Shown: positions 1 to 12,082 of the stretch, piece by piece
Layout: every line of letters starts with the position of its first letter
Numbering within the stretch: position 1 is the first letter of the stretch
Origin: Burkholderia sp. lig30
GTDB taxonomy: Bacteria > Pseudomonadota > Gammaproteobacteria > Burkholderiales > Burkholderiaceae
DNA length: 64,000 nucleotides
Direction: 5' to 3'
Assembly: GCF_000687455.2 (NCBI RefSeq)
Contig: NZ_JGVW01000084.1
Span: 49,637-113,636, forward strand
The notes under the pieces: model-generated
The model's database searches: none
Told to the model about the DNA's origin: nothing
Seen by the model: only the letters and a program-made list of their open reading frames with translations
Program-made: the position numbers and the translations under genes

Positions 1-84
1 CGGCCGCGGACGCTCCGCATCGCCGGTGCCGCCCGCGCTGCCGCGCGGCGCCCTTCGCCGCTCCTATCGCCCAAACCGGCCGCG

Positions 85-1317
85 ATGGCCGCTTCGCCCG
101 TGAACCCTCGACTCGATTCGCTCCAGCCCTATCCATTCGAAAAGCTGCGCGCCCTGTTCAAGGACGTGACGCCGCCCGCCGACACGAAGCCGATCAGCTT
201 CGGCATCGGCGAGCCCAAGCACCCGACGCCCGCCCTGATCCGCAACGCGGCGGTCGCCGCGCTCGACGGCCTCGCCGCCTACCCGGCGACCGCCGGCTCG
301 GACGCGCTGCGCCAGGCGATCGCGCGCTGGCTCGAACGCCGCTACGGCCTGCCGGCGATCGATTCGGCCACGCAGGTGCTGCCCGCGTCCGGCTCGCGCG
401 AGGCGCTGTTCGCGCTCGCGCAGACGGTGATCGACGCGACGCCGACCGAAAGCGGCGAGAAAGCGATCGTACTCTGTCCGAATCCGTTCTATCAAATCTA
501 CGAAGGCGCGGCGCTGCTGGCGGGCGCCGAGCCGTACTTCGTGAACAGCGACCCGGCGCGCAACTTCGCGTGCGACTACGCGGCGGTGCCCGACGACGTC
601 TGGGCGCGCACGCAGCTTCTCTACGTGTGCTCGCCGGGCAATCCGACGGGCGCGGTGCTGACGCTCGACGACTGGCGCGAGCTGTTCGCGCTGTCTGACC
701 GGCACGGCTTCGTGATCGCATCCGACGAGTGCTACTCGGAAATCTACTTCGACGAGACGAACCCGCCGCTCGGCGGGCTCGAGGCGGCGCATCGCCTCGG
801 CCGCGGCTTCGAGCGGCTCGTGATGCTGTCGAGCCTGTCGAAGCGTTCGAACGTGCCGGGCATGCGTTCCGGCTTCGTCGCCGGCGACGCGGCGCTGCTG
901 AAGAAATTCCTGCTCTACCGCACCTACCACGGCGCGGCGCTGTCGCCCGTCTGGCAGCAGGCCAGTATCGCCGCATGGGGCGACGAGGCGCACGTGCGCG
1001 AGAACCGTGCGCTGTACGTGCAGAAGTTCGACACGGTGACGCCGATGCTCGCCGACGTGATCGACGTGAAACTGCCCGACGCCGCGTTCTACCTGTGGGC
1101 CAACGTCGCCCGCACCGGCCTGTCGGACACCGAGTTCGCCCGGCGCCTGTACGCCGACTATAATGTGACGGTCCTGCCCGGCTCGTACCTCGCGCGCGAA
1201 GCGCACGGCACGAATCCCGGCCGCGATTACATCCGGATCGCGCTCGTCGCCGGCACTGCCGAGTGCGTCGAGGGCGCGCAGCGCATCATCGATTTCTGCC
1301 GCGGTCTCGCGCGGTAA
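85..1317 (+). CDS. dapC: Succinyldiaminopimelate transaminase DapC
   Basis: A 410-residue fold-type I PLP aminotransferase that converts N-succinyl-2-amino-6-ketopimelate to N-succinyl-LL-diaminopimelate in the lysine and peptidoglycan pathway, in the cytoplasm. The PLP lysine is expected in the SLSKRSN stretch (about residue 253), followed by the GMRSGF segment typical of class I/II aminotransferases; the SPGNPTG motif is also present. It lies 40 bp upstream of dapD on the same strand, which supports DapC over a generic aminotransferase. Neither the ATG used here nor a GTG 15 bp downstream (position 100) has a clear ribosome site, so the start is uncertain by five codons. Confidence 0.92.
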   Translation: MAASPVNPRLDSLQPYPFEKLRALFKDVTPPADTKPISFGIGEPKHPTPALIRNAAVAALDGLAAYPATAGSDALRQAIARWLERRYGLPAIDSATQVLPASGSREALFALAQTVIDATPTESGEKAIVLCPNPFYQIYEGAALLAGAEPYFVNSDPARNFACDYAAVPDDVWARTQLLYVCSPGNPTGAVLTLDDWRELFALSDRHGFVIASDECYSEIYFDETNPPLGGLEAAHRLGRGFERLVMLSSLSKRSNVPGMRSGFVAGDAALLKKFLLYRTYHGAALSPVWQQASIAAWGDEAHVRENRALYVQKFDTVTPMLADVIDVKLPDAAFYLWANVARTGLSDTEFARRLYADYNVTVLPGSYLAREAHGTNPGRDYIRIALVAGTAECVEGAQRIIDFCRGLAR

Positions 1318-1357
1318 CCGCCTACCCCGATCAACTCAATTTCCTGCGAAAACGAAC

Positions 1358-3772
<2,415 letters not shown>

Positions 3773-3784
3773 CGGAGCCCATTC

Positions 3785-4696
3785 ATGACGACACCATTCA
3801 CCACCGTTCGCGACCTGCTGCGCTACGCGGTCACGCGCTTTTCGAAGGCGAAGCTCGCATTCGGCCACGGTTCGGACAACGCGTACGACGAGGCGGCCTA
3901 TCTCGTGCTGCACACGCTCGACCTGCCGCTCGACACGCTCGAGCCGTTCTTCGACGCGCGCCTGCTGCCCGACGAAGTCGACGCCGTGCTCAATGTGATC
4001 GAGCGGCGCGCGACCGACCGCGTGCCCGCCGCGTACATCACGCACGAGGCATGGATGCACGGCCACCGCTTCTACGTCGACGAGCGCGTGATCGTGCCGC
4101 GCTCGTTCATCGGCGAACTGCTCGACGACGGGCTGCAGCCGTACGTCGCCGATCCCGACCAGGTCGGTGCGGTGCTGGAGCTGTGCACCGGCTCCGGGTG
4201 TCTCGCGATCCTCGCGGCGAGCGCGTTCCCGAACGCGGAGATCGACGCGGTCGACCTGTCCGACAAGGCACTCGAAGTCGCGAAGATCAACGTGCGCGAC
4301 TATGGCCTCGAAGACCGCATCGCGCTCCATCAGGGCGACCTCTATGCGCCGCTGCCCGGCTTCCGCTCGACCGACCCCGCCGCGCGATATGACGTGATCC
4401 TGACCAATCCGCCGTACGTGAACGCGGCGTCGATGGCCGCGCTGCCGCCGGAGTACCGGCACGAGCCGCAGATGGCGCTCGCCGGCGGCGAGGATGGCAT
4501 GGACATCGTCCGCCGCATCATCGGCGAAGCGCGCAACTGGCTGCACGACGACGGCGTGCTGGTCGTCGAGATCGGCAACGAGCGCGCGAACGTCGAAGCC
4601 GCGTTCGGCGGCCTCGAGCTGACCTGGCTGTCGACCAGCGCGGGCGACGACAGCGTGTTCCTGATCCAGGCCGCCGACCTGCCCGCGAAGCCCTGA
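3785..4696 (+). CDS. prmB: Ribosomal protein L3 N5-glutamine methyltransferase PrmB
   Basis: A 303-residue SAM-dependent methyltransferase that modifies a glutamine of ribosomal protein uL3. The SAM-binding motif VLELCTGSGCLAI lies at about residues 129-141 and the catalytic NPPY motif (TNPPYVN) at about 206. Length and N-terminal helical domain separate it from PrmC, which methylates release factors. It follows dapE closely on the same strand, so it is probably co-transcribed. Confidence 0.93.
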   Translation: MTTPFTTVRDLLRYAVTRFSKAKLAFGHGSDNAYDEAAYLVLHTLDLPLDTLEPFFDARLLPDEVDAVLNVIERRATDRVPAAYITHEAWMHGHRFYVDERVIVPRSFIGELLDDGLQPYVADPDQVGAVLELCTGSGCLAILAASAFPNAEIDAVDLSDKALEVAKINVRDYGLEDRIALHQGDLYAPLPGFRSTDPAARYDVILTNPPYVNAASMAALPPEYRHEPQMALAGGEDGMDIVRRIIGEARNWLHDDGVLVVEIGNERANVEAAFGGLELTWLSTSAGDDSVFLIQAADLPAKP

Positions 4697-4719
4697 ACGG
4701 CGGGCCAGCCCCCGACCGG

Positions 4720-4752
4720 CCGCAACGCGACGCGCCCCGCTTCGCGTTGCGG
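4720..4752. repeat. 11-bp perfect inverted repeat after prmB
   Basis: CCGCAACGCGA at 4720-4730 pairs with TCGCGTTGCGG at 4742-4752 around an 11-nt loop. There is no T-run, so it may be a transcript-end hairpin acting with Rho, or an element between prmB and the cardiolipin synthase gene. Confidence 0.5.
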
Positions 4753-4814
4753 TTCGGTAAGATGCGCGTAAGCGGCCGTCGCGCCGCGCGACTTCAGGAG
4801 TCCGTTACGCGCCC

Positions 4815-6254
4815 ATGTATCTCGACTGGCTACACGTTGGCACGCTCATCCTCGTCCTGCATGTGCTCGGGGTGGTTGCGGCCTGCCACGCGATCCTGAA
4901 CACCCGCACGTCGCAGGGCGCGATCGCGTGGGCGGTGTCGCTCGCCGCGATGCCGTACCTGACGCTGATCCCCTATCTCTTTCTCGGACGCAGCAAGTTC
5001 TCCGGCTATGTCGACGCGCGGCGCCACGAGTCCGAGGCGCTGCGCTCGCACACCCTGCCGGCGCCGTGGAGCGCAGGCGGCTCGACCGGGGGGGCGCCGT
5101 CGGACGCGCTCGGCGTCGCCGCCGCGCGCGCGCTCACCCGGCTCGGCGGCATGCCGTTCCTGCCCGGCAACGCGGTGCGCACGCTCGTCAACGGCGAGGC
5201 GACGTTTGCGGCGATCCTGTCGGCGATCGACGCCGCGCGCCATTACGTGATCGTGCAGTTCTTCATCATCCGCGACGACGCGCTCGGCGCGATGCTGCGC
5301 GACGCGCTGATCGCGCGCGCCGCCACCGGCGTGCGCTGCTATCTGCTGTACGACAGCATCGGAAGCTTCGACCTGCCGCACAGCTACGTCAACGACCTGC
5401 GCGCCGGCGGCGTCGAGGTGCATCCGTTCGCGACCAAACGCCAGTTCGTCAACCGCTTCCAGCTCAATTTCCGCAACCACCGCAAGATCGTCGTCGTCGA
5501 CGGCACCTGCGCGTTCGTCGGCGGTCATAACGTCGGCGTCGAATATCTCGGTGCGAACGCGCGCCTGTCGCCGTGGCGCGACACGCACATCGAGGTGCGC
5601 GGCCCCGCCGTGGCGAGCATCCAGTACGTGTTCGCCGAGGACTGGCACTGGGCGACACGGACCCTGCCGCACCTCGCACCGCCGCCCGCGCCGGTACCCG
5701 ATGCGGACATGCACTGCCTCGCGGTGCCGATGGGGCCGGCCGACAAGCAGGAAACCGGCTCGCTGTTCTTCGTCGAGACGATCAATGCCGCACGCGAGCG
5801 GATCTGGATCACGACGCCTTACCTCGTGCCCGACGAGGCCGTCGTCGCGGCGCTCAAGCTCGCGGTGATGCGCGGCGTCGACGTCCGCATCCTGATCCCG
5901 AGCCGGCGCGATCACTATGTGGTGTTCGAGGCGTCGAAGCTCTACGCGCGCGATCTCGCCGATGCCGGCGTCAAGGTGTTCCGCTACCGGCCCGGCTTCC
6001 TGCACGAGAAGGTCGTACTGATCGACCGCAGCGCGGCCGCGATCGGCAGCGCGAATCTCGACAACCGCTCGTTCCGGCTCAACTTCGAAATCATGGTGCT
6101 GACGGTCGACCGCGCGTTCGCGGACGAAGTCGAAGCGATGCTCGTGCGCGACTTCGCGCAGGCCTATGCGGTCGACGCGCGCGAATACCGGCAGTCGCCC
6201 GCATGGCGGCGGGTCGCGATGCACATCGCGCGGCTGTTCGCGCCGATTCTCTAG
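4815..6254 (+). CDS. cls: Cardiolipin synthase (phospholipase D family)
   Basis: A 479-residue membrane-anchored enzyme that makes cardiolipin from phosphatidylglycerol. Two hydrophobic segments occupy about residues 8-57, followed by two HKD catalytic motifs: H222-x-K224-x4-D229 (HRKIVVVDG) and H397-x-K399-x4-D404 (HEKVVLIDR), each followed by the GG/GS-x-N pattern. Length and architecture match bacterial ClsA-type proteins. The preceding TTACGCGCCC has no strong ribosome site. It converges with the glutathione peroxidase gene. Confidence 0.93.
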   Translation: MYLDWLHVGTLILVLHVLGVVAACHAILNTRTSQGAIAWAVSLAAMPYLTLIPYLFLGRSKFSGYVDARRHESEALRSHTLPAPWSAGGSTGGAPSDALGVAAARALTRLGGMPFLPGNAVRTLVNGEATFAAILSAIDAARHYVIVQFFIIRDDALGAMLRDALIARAATGVRCYLLYDSIGSFDLPHSYVNDLRAGGVEVHPFATKRQFVNRFQLNFRNHRKIVVVDGTCAFVGGHNVGVEYLGANARLSPWRDTHIEVRGPAVASIQYVFAEDWHWATRTLPHLAPPPAPVPDADMHCLAVPMGPADKQETGSLFFVETINAARERIWITTPYLVPDEAVVAALKLAVMRGVDVRILIPSRRDHYVVFEASKLYARDLADAGVKVFRYRPGFLHEKVVLIDRSAAAIGSANLDNRSFRLNFEIMVLTVDRAFADEVEAMLVRDFAQAYAVDAREYRQSPAWRRVAMHIARLFAPIL

Positions 6255-6369
6255 CGGCTGTTCAGGCGGATTCACTCGCGCCTGTTCACGCGCGCAACGG
6301 GCTTGCGCGGGCCGCCGCACTCGCCGGTCACACGCAGGCGCCGGTGCGCGCGCCGGCACCGGGTACGAG

Positions 6370-6849
6370 TCACAGCAGCTTTTCGATATCCGCCACGATC
6401 TCCTCGGGCTTCGCCGACGGCGCGTAGCGCTTGACGATATTGCCCTGGCGGTCGACGAGGAACTTCGTGAAATTCCACTTGATCGCCTTGAGCCCGAAAA
6501 TGCCGGGCGCCTCGTCGGTCAGATAGCGGTACAGCGGATGCGCGTTCGCTCCCTTGACGTCGATCTTCGCGAACATCGGGAACGTCACGCCGAAATTGCG
6601 CTCGCAAAACGCGCCGATCTGCGCGGCGTCGCCGGGCTCCTGCTTGCCGAACTGGTTGCACGGGAAACCGAGCACGTCGAAGCCACGCGCCGCAAAGCGG
6701 CTGTAGAGTTGCTGGAGGCCCGCGTACTGCGGCGTGAACCCGCACTCGCTCGCGGTGTTGACGATCAGCAGCACGTTGCCGCGATAGGTGTCGAGCGACA
6801 CCGGCGCGCCGGCCAGCGATTCGGCGGTGAACGAATACAGTTTGGACAT
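6370..6849 (-). CDS. Glutathione peroxidase family protein
   Basis: A 159-residue thiol peroxidase of the GPx fold. The peroxidatic residue is cysteine (C36 in NTASECGFTPQY), not selenocysteine; the conserved glutamine lies in FPCNQFGKQEPG and the tryptophan in KWNFTKFLV, completing the catalytic set. Bacterial cysteine homologues often use thioredoxin rather than glutathione. It is divergent from the ABC-F gene and convergent with the cardiolipin synthase gene. Confidence 0.93.
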   Translation of the reverse strand: MSKLYSFTAESLAGAPVSLDTYRGNVLLIVNTASECGFTPQYAGLQQLYSRFAARGFDVLGFPCNQFGKQEPGDAAQIGAFCERNFGVTFPMFAKIDVKGANAHPLYRYLTDEAPGIFGLKAIKWNFTKFLVDRQGNIVKRYAPSAKPEEIVADIEKLL

Positions 6850-6990
6850 CAGCGGCCCCCTTCTTTGTGTCGATCGTGATGGACGTGGAGTCTAGGCGAA
6901 ATCGGACGCGAACGGGGCATCGTCCGAACGGTCGATGCCCGGCGCCGGCCGCCCGGTCTAAAATAGCGCTTTTGCCTCACATTCTCCGTC

Positions 6991-8922
6991 GTGATCCGTT
7001 TCAATCAGTTCAGTCTTGCGCGCGGCACCAAGCCGCTTTTCGACGCGGCCACGTTCGTGCTCAACCCCGGCGAGAAGGCCGGCCTGATCGGCGCGAACGG
7101 CGCCGGCAAGTCGACGCTGTTCGCGGTGTTGCGCGGCGAGCTGCATGCCGACGCCGGCGATTTCTCGATGCCGCCGTCATGGCAGATCGCCCACGTGTCG
7201 CAGGAAACGCCCGCCGTCGACCGCACCGCGCTCGATTACACGCTCGACGGCGACGCTGCGTTGCGCGCGATCGAGGCGCGCATCGCCGCCGCGTCGGCCG
7301 CGCACGACGGCGCGGCGGAAGCGGACGCGCACGCCGCGTTCGCCGATGCCGACGGCTATACCGCGCCGGCGCGCGCCGAGGCCCTGCTGCTCGGCCTCGG
7401 CTTCACGCTCGCACAGACGCGCGAGCCGGTCGCGAGCTTCTCCGGCGGCTGGCGCATGCGCCTGAACCTCGCGCAGGCGCTGATGTGCCGCTCCGATCTG
7501 CTGCTGCTCGACGAACCGACCAACCACCTGGATCTCGACGCGATCGTCTGGCTCGAAGACTGGCTGCACCGTTACCCGGGCACGCTCGTCGTGATCTCGC
7601 ACGACCGCGAGTTCCTCGACGCGATCTGCAACGTCACGCTGCACCTCGACAACCGTCAGGTGAAGCGCTATGGCGGCAACTACTCGCAGTTCGAAGTGCT
7701 GCGCGCGCAGCAGCTGACGCTCCAGCAGAGCGCCTACGAGAAACAGCAGCGCACGATCGAGCATCTGCAGAGCTTCATCGACCGCTTCAAGGCCCAGGCG
7801 ACCAAGGCGCGGCAGGCGCAGAGCCGGATGAAGGCGCTGGAGAAGATGGAACTGATCGCGCCGGCGCACGTCGCGTCGCCGTTTACGTTCGAATTCCGCA
7901 CGCCCGATGCGGCACCCAACCCGATGATGGTGATGGAGGACGTCCGCTGCGGCTACCACGGCGACGACGGCGCCGAGATCCCGATCGTCGAGCGCGTGTC
8001 GCTGTCGATCCAGAACGGCCAGCGCATCGGCCTGCTCGGCGCGAACGGCCAGGGCAAGTCGACGCTGATCAAGACGCTGGCGGGCACGCTCGCGCCGCTG
8101 TCCGGGCATGTCCGCGAAGGCAAGGGGCTGACGATCGGCTATTTCGCGCAACACCAGCTCGAGACGCTGCGCGAGGACGACTCCCCGCTCGCCCATCTTG
8201 CGCGACTGGCGCCCGACACACGCGAGCAGGAGCTGCGCGATTTCCTCGGCGGCTTCAATTTTTCCGGGGAAATGGCCACCAACCCGGTCGGGCCGTTCTC
8301 CGGCGGCGAAAAGGCGCGGCTCGCGCTCGCGCTGATCATCTGGCAGAAGCCGAACCTGCTGCTGCTCGACGAACCGACCAACCACCTCGACCTCGAGACG
8401 CGCCATGCGCTGACGATGGCGCTCGCGCAATTCGAAGGCACGCTGATCCTCGTGTCGCACGACCGTCATCTGCTGCGCGCGACGACCGACCAGTTCATGC
8501 TCGTCGCCAAACACCGGCTCCAGCCGTTCGACGGCGATCTCGACGATTACCGGGACTGGCTGCTCCAGCACGCCGCCGAGCAGCGCGCGGCGGCGAAGGC
8601 GGACAGCGCGGCCGCGCCGGCCACCGGCCCCGTCGTCAACCGCAAGGACCAGAAGCGGCAGGAAGCCGAGCAGCGCCAGCGCCTGTCGCATCTCAAGAAG
8701 CCGCTGCAAACGCGCATCGCGAAGCTGGAAAAGGAAATGGAAACGCTGCACGCGCAGAAGGCGCGGCTCGACGCGTTCGTCGCCGATCCGGCGAGCTACG
8801 AGGCAGCGCGCAAAACGGAGCTGACCGACGCGATCCGCACGCTCGGCGACGTCAACAGCCGGCTCGAGACCGTCGAGGCCGACTGGCTGGCTGCGCAGGA
8901 GGAACTGGAGCAGATCGGCTGA
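6991..8922 (+). CDS. ABC-F family ATPase (YheS/Uup-like)
   Basis: A 643-residue soluble protein with two tandem ABC ATPase domains and no membrane segments. Walker A motifs are GANGAGKST (residues 34-42) and GANGQGKST; both Walker B regions read LLLLDEPTNHLD, the ABC-F hallmark. The inter-domain linker is rich in basic and helical residues, and the last about 90 residues look like a coiled coil. Members act on the ribosome as translation factors or in antibiotic protection; the closest named relative appears to be YheS, so a housekeeping role is more likely than resistance. Confidence 0.9.
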   Translation: MIRFNQFSLARGTKPLFDAATFVLNPGEKAGLIGANGAGKSTLFAVLRGELHADAGDFSMPPSWQIAHVSQETPAVDRTALDYTLDGDAALRAIEARIAAASAAHDGAAEADAHAAFADADGYTAPARAEALLLGLGFTLAQTREPVASFSGGWRMRLNLAQALMCRSDLLLLDEPTNHLDLDAIVWLEDWLHRYPGTLVVISHDREFLDAICNVTLHLDNRQVKRYGGNYSQFEVLRAQQLTLQQSAYEKQQRTIEHLQSFIDRFKAQATKARQAQSRMKALEKMELIAPAHVASPFTFEFRTPDAAPNPMMVMEDVRCGYHGDDGAEIPIVERVSLSIQNGQRIGLLGANGQGKSTLIKTLAGTLAPLSGHVREGKGLTIGYFAQHQLETLREDDSPLAHLARLAPDTREQELRDFLGGFNFSGEMATNPVGPFSGGEKARLALALIIWQKPNLLLLDEPTNHLDLETRHALTMALAQFEGTLILVSHDRHLLRATTDQFMLVAKHRLQPFDGDLDDYRDWLLQHAAEQRAAAKADSAAAPATGPVVNRKDQKRQEAEQRQRLSHLKKPLQTRIAKLEKEMETLHAQKARLDAFVADPASYEAARKTELTDAIRTLGDVNSRLETVEADWLAAQEELEQIG

Positions 8923-9007
8923 CGGACGCGCCTGCGGGCGTGCCGCGGGCCGCTGGCGAATCGCCCCGCGGCCCGGCCGGCAAGCCCGGCTTGACGCGTG
9001 CTTCCGG

Positions 9008-9277
9008 TCAGCGCCGCCGCAGCGTGTCGCGCGGCATCTGTTCGTCGTCGCGCATCAGGTGCCGGCGCCCTTCGGGCGGCCGCTGCATCGCCGCGACGAC
9101 TTCCGCCTCGGTCACGTGCTCGGCCACCACGCGGCGGGCGACGCGCCCTTCCGCATCGATCCACTCGACGATCCTGCAACCGCCGCCCCACGGCTGGCGA
9201 ATCGGCTCCGACACGCGACAGCCACGCAGGTTGTAATCGCGCCCGACGGGCGCTTCCACAGACCGTTTCACATCCAT
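9008..9277 (-). CDS. DUF2866 domain protein
   Basis: An 89-residue protein of unknown function, recognised as the small DUF2866 family seen mainly in Burkholderia. The central part (GCRVSEPIRQPWGGGCRIVEW, then RVVAEHVTEAEVVAAM) is the likely domain, with a charged Arg-rich tail. No signal peptide or membrane segment is visible. It lies downstream of radA on the same strand, 127 bp away. Confidence 0.75.
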   Translation of the reverse strand: MDVKRSVEAPVGRDYNLRGCRVSEPIRQPWGGGCRIVEWIDAEGRVARRVVAEHVTEAEVVAAMQRPPEGRRHLMRDDEQMPRDTLRRR

Positions 9278-9404
9278 CCTTTGCGCATCGCGCGGTTCGA
9301 CAGTTCGTCAAAGGATAGGGAAGCGCGATGTCCGGCGGGTTACAGAAGCCTACAAAAACATTACACGCAATTACGCGACAGGACGGCGGGCGTGCCGCGC
9401 GCCG

Positions 9405-10781
9405 TCACTCGAGCCCGCGCACGCGGTCGATCGCCTGTTCGAGCCGCTCGACCGCGATCACCTGCAGCCCGTCGACCGGCTGCTTCGGCGCGTTCGCCTT
9501 CGGAATCAGCGCCGTCGTGAAGCCGAGCTTCGCGGCCTCGCGCAGCCGTTCCTGGCCACGCGGCGACGGGCGGATCTCGCCCGCGAGCCCCACTTCGCCG
9601 AAGACGATCAGGCCCTTCGGCAGCGGCTTGTTGCGCATCGACGAGTGGATGGCGAGCAGCACCGCGAGATCGGCGGCCGGCTCGGCGATCTTCACGCCGC
9701 CGACCGCGTTGAGGAACACGTCCTGGTCGAAGCACGCGATGCCCGCATGGCGGTGCAGCACGGCGAGCAGCATCGCGAGCCGGTTCTGCTCGAGGCCGAC
9801 CGCGAGGCGGCGCGGATTCGGCACATGAGCGGTATCGACGAGCGCCTGGACCTCGACCAGCAGCGGACGCGTGCCCTCCTGCGTCACCAGCACGCACGAG
9901 CCGGGCACCACCTGTTCATGCTGCGACAGGAACAGCGCGGACGGATTGGCGACGCCGCGCAGGCCGCGCTCGGTCATCGCGAACACGCCCAGCTCGTTGA
10001 CCGCGCCGAAACGGTTCTTGAACGCGCGCACGAGCCGGAACGACGAATGGGTGTCGCCTTCGAAATACAGCACCGTGTCGACGATGTGCTCGAGCACGCG
10101 CGGGCCGGCCAGATTGCCTTCCTTCGTCACGTGGCCGACCATGATGATCGCGGTGCCGGACTGCTTCGCGATGCGCGTCAGTTGCGCCGCGCACTCGCGC
10201 ACCTGCGCGACCGAGCCGGGCGCCGACGTGAGCGCTTCCGAATAGACGGTCTGGATCGAGTCGACGACGGCGACGTCGGGGCGCTCCGCGTCGATCGCCG
10301 CCTGGATCTTCTCGAGCTGGATCTCGGCGAGCAGCTTCAGTTCGGCCGCCGGCACACCGCCGTCGAGCAGCGCGAGCCGCTGCGCGCGCAACGCGATCTG
10401 CGCGGCCGATTCCTCGCCGCTGATATAGAGCGTGCGGCGCTCGCTCGCGATGCCGGCGAGCGACTGCAGCAGCAGCGTCGACTTGCCGATGCCCGGATCA
10501 CCGCCGATCAGCACGACGCCCCCCGCGACGAGGCCGCCGCCGAGCACCCGGTCGAATTCGCCGATGCCGGTCGAAAAGCGCGGCACGTCGGCCGCCTCGA
10601 TGTCGGCGAGGCGCTGCACCGGCGCGCGCTTTGCGAGCGACTGAAAGCGGTGCGCCGACGGCGACTCCGCGGCCGACTCGACAAGCGTGTTCCACGCGTG
10701 GCACGACGGGCATTGCCCCTGCCACTTCGGCGTCTGGCCGCCGCACTCGCTGCAGACGTAAACGGTCTTCTGCTTGGCCAC
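9405..10781 (-). CDS. radA: DNA repair protein RadA
   Basis: A 458-residue RecA-like branch-migration helicase that works with RecA in recombinational repair. It has an N-terminal C4 zinc finger (CSECG...CPSC, residues about 11-28), Walker A GGDPGIGKST, the RadA signature KNRFG, and a Lon-protease-like C-terminal domain. The start is taken as the GTG at 10781, because the protein then begins VAKQKTVYVCSECG as in homologues; the frame stays open further upstream but that part is antisense to alr-coding sequence. It follows alr with an 11-bp gap. Confidence 0.95.
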   Translation of the reverse strand: MAKQKTVYVCSECGGQTPKWQGQCPSCHAWNTLVESAAESPSAHRFQSLAKRAPVQRLADIEAADVPRFSTGIGEFDRVLGGGLVAGGVVLIGGDPGIGKSTLLLQSLAGIASERRTLYISGEESAAQIALRAQRLALLDGGVPAAELKLLAEIQLEKIQAAIDAERPDVAVVDSIQTVYSEALTSAPGSVAQVRECAAQLTRIAKQSGTAIIMVGHVTKEGNLAGPRVLEHIVDTVLYFEGDTHSSFRLVRAFKNRFGAVNELGVFAMTERGLRGVANPSALFLSQHEQVVPGSCVLVTQEGTRPLLVEVQALVDTAHVPNPRRLAVGLEQNRLAMLLAVLHRHAGIACFDQDVFLNAVGGVKIAEPAADLAVLLAIHSSMRNKPLPKGLIVFGEVGLAGEIRPSPRGQERLREAAKLGFTTALIPKANAPKQPVDGLQVIAVERLEQAIDRVRGLE

Positions 10782-10792
10782 GTGATGCGCCC

Positions 10793-11863
10793 TTATTCCG
10801 CGCGCACCGGCACGCGGGCCGCGACCGCGCACATCAGCTCGTAACCGATCGTGCCGCAATGGCGCGCGACGTCGTCGATCGGCAGCGCCTCGCCCCACAG
10901 TTCGACGCGCGAGCCAACATTGGCCTGCGGACACGGGGTCAGGTCGACGGTCAGCATGTCCATCGACACGCGGCCGACGATCCGCGTACGGATGCCGTCG
11001 ACGATCACCGGCGCGCCTTCGGGCGCAACACGCGGATAACCGTCCGCGTAGCCGCACGCGACGACGCCGATGCGCATCTGCGCGTGCGCCGAGAACGTCG
11101 ATCCGTAGCCGATCGTCTGCCCCTTCGCGATCGTCTGCACGGCGATCAGCTCGGACGCGAGCGTCATCGCCGGCTTGAGGCCGGTGTCCGCGATGTCGGC
11201 GCTCGCGCCCGACGGCGACGCGCCATACAGCATGATCCCCGGGCGCACCCAGTCGAAATGGGTGGCCGGGTGCCAAAGCACCGCCGCGGAATTCGCGAGG
11301 CTGCGCGCGCCGGCGATGCTCGCGGCACCGCGCTCGAAGGTCGCCAGCTGCTCGGCGACGCCGCGCTCGCTGTCCGCATCCGAAAAATGCGTCATCAGCG
11401 TGATCTGGCCGACGCCCGGGCACGTGCGCGCGCGCTCCCACGCGGCGCGGAACTTCTCCGGCGTGTAGCCGAGGCGGTTCATGCCGCTGTTCATCTTCAG
11501 CTGGATGTTGACCGGCTTGGACAGCCGCGCCGTTTCCAGCATCCGCATCTGCTCGTCGTTGTGGACCGTCGTCGTGAGGCTGTAGCGGTCGATCACGTCG
11601 ATGTCGGTCGAGCGGAAAAAGCCTTCCAGCAGCAGAATCGGCCCGGCCCAGCCCAGCTCGCGCAGCTTGACGGCCTCGTCGAGATCGAGCAGCCCGAAGC
11701 CGTCGGTGCCCCGGAGGCCGGGAAACGCCCGCGCGAGGCCGTGCCCGTAGGCGTTCGCCTTGACGACGGCCCAGACCTTGGACTGGCCGGCGCAGCGGCG
11801 GGCGACGGAAAGATTGTTCGCAAGAGCGGCGGTGTGGATGGTGGCAGAGATCGGGCGCGGCAT
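10793..11863 (-). CDS. alr: Alanine racemase
   Basis: A 356-residue fold-type III PLP enzyme that interconverts L- and D-alanine for peptidoglycan. The PLP lysine is K35 in [10 protein letters not shown], and the second catalytic base is the tyrosine in the IGYGSTFS region, with CGYADGYPR downstream as in the family. The ATG at 11863 gives the standard N-terminus [10 protein letters not shown]; an ATG 69 bp further upstream would add a non-homologous basic leader. It is the upstream gene of an alr-radA pair and is divergent from lplT. Confidence 0.95.
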   Translation of the reverse strand: MPRPISATIHTAALANNLSVARRCAGQSKVWAVVKANAYGHGLARAFPGLRGTDGFGLLDLDEAVKLRELGWAGPILLLEGFFRSTDIDVIDRYSLTTTVHNDEQMRMLETARLSKPVNIQLKMNSGMNRLGYTPEKFRAAWERARTCPGVGQITLMTHFSDADSERGVAEQLATFERGAASIAGARSLANSAAVLWHPATHFDWVRPGIMLYGASPSGASADIADTGLKPAMTLASELIAVQTIAKGQTIGYGSTFSAHAQMRIGVVACGYADGYPRVAPEGAPVIVDGIRTRIVGRVSMDMLTVDLTPCPQANVGSRVELWGEALPIDDVARHCGTIGYELMCAVAARVPVRAE

Positions 11864-12082
11864 GGGAATTTTTACGTAAAGACGCTTGCGAATCATCAGC
11901 TTAGCGCGCCTTTTGAGCACTGTAGCCGACAATTCACGGAACGATCGGGGAATCTTGCTAGTCCGAGTTGCTGTATTTTCGTGTTATAAAGCCGTGCGCA
12001 CAACCCATTTCGAACGGAATAAGCCGATCGCATATCAGGCGGCCCTCGCGGCCGAGCCGCAGCGAGGAAAGCATCGCTTCAG

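Noticed and set aside
6867..9236. A 789-codon plus-strand frame overlapping the ABC-F gene
   Set aside because: Same strand, wrong frame; Arg/Ala-rich composition without motifs, whereas the 6991-8922 frame has two full ABC domains.
9405..11441. A 678-codon version of radA extending into alr
   Set aside because: The extra N-terminal residues lie in a different frame of the alr coding region; RadA begins at its zinc finger, so the GTG at 10781 is the start.
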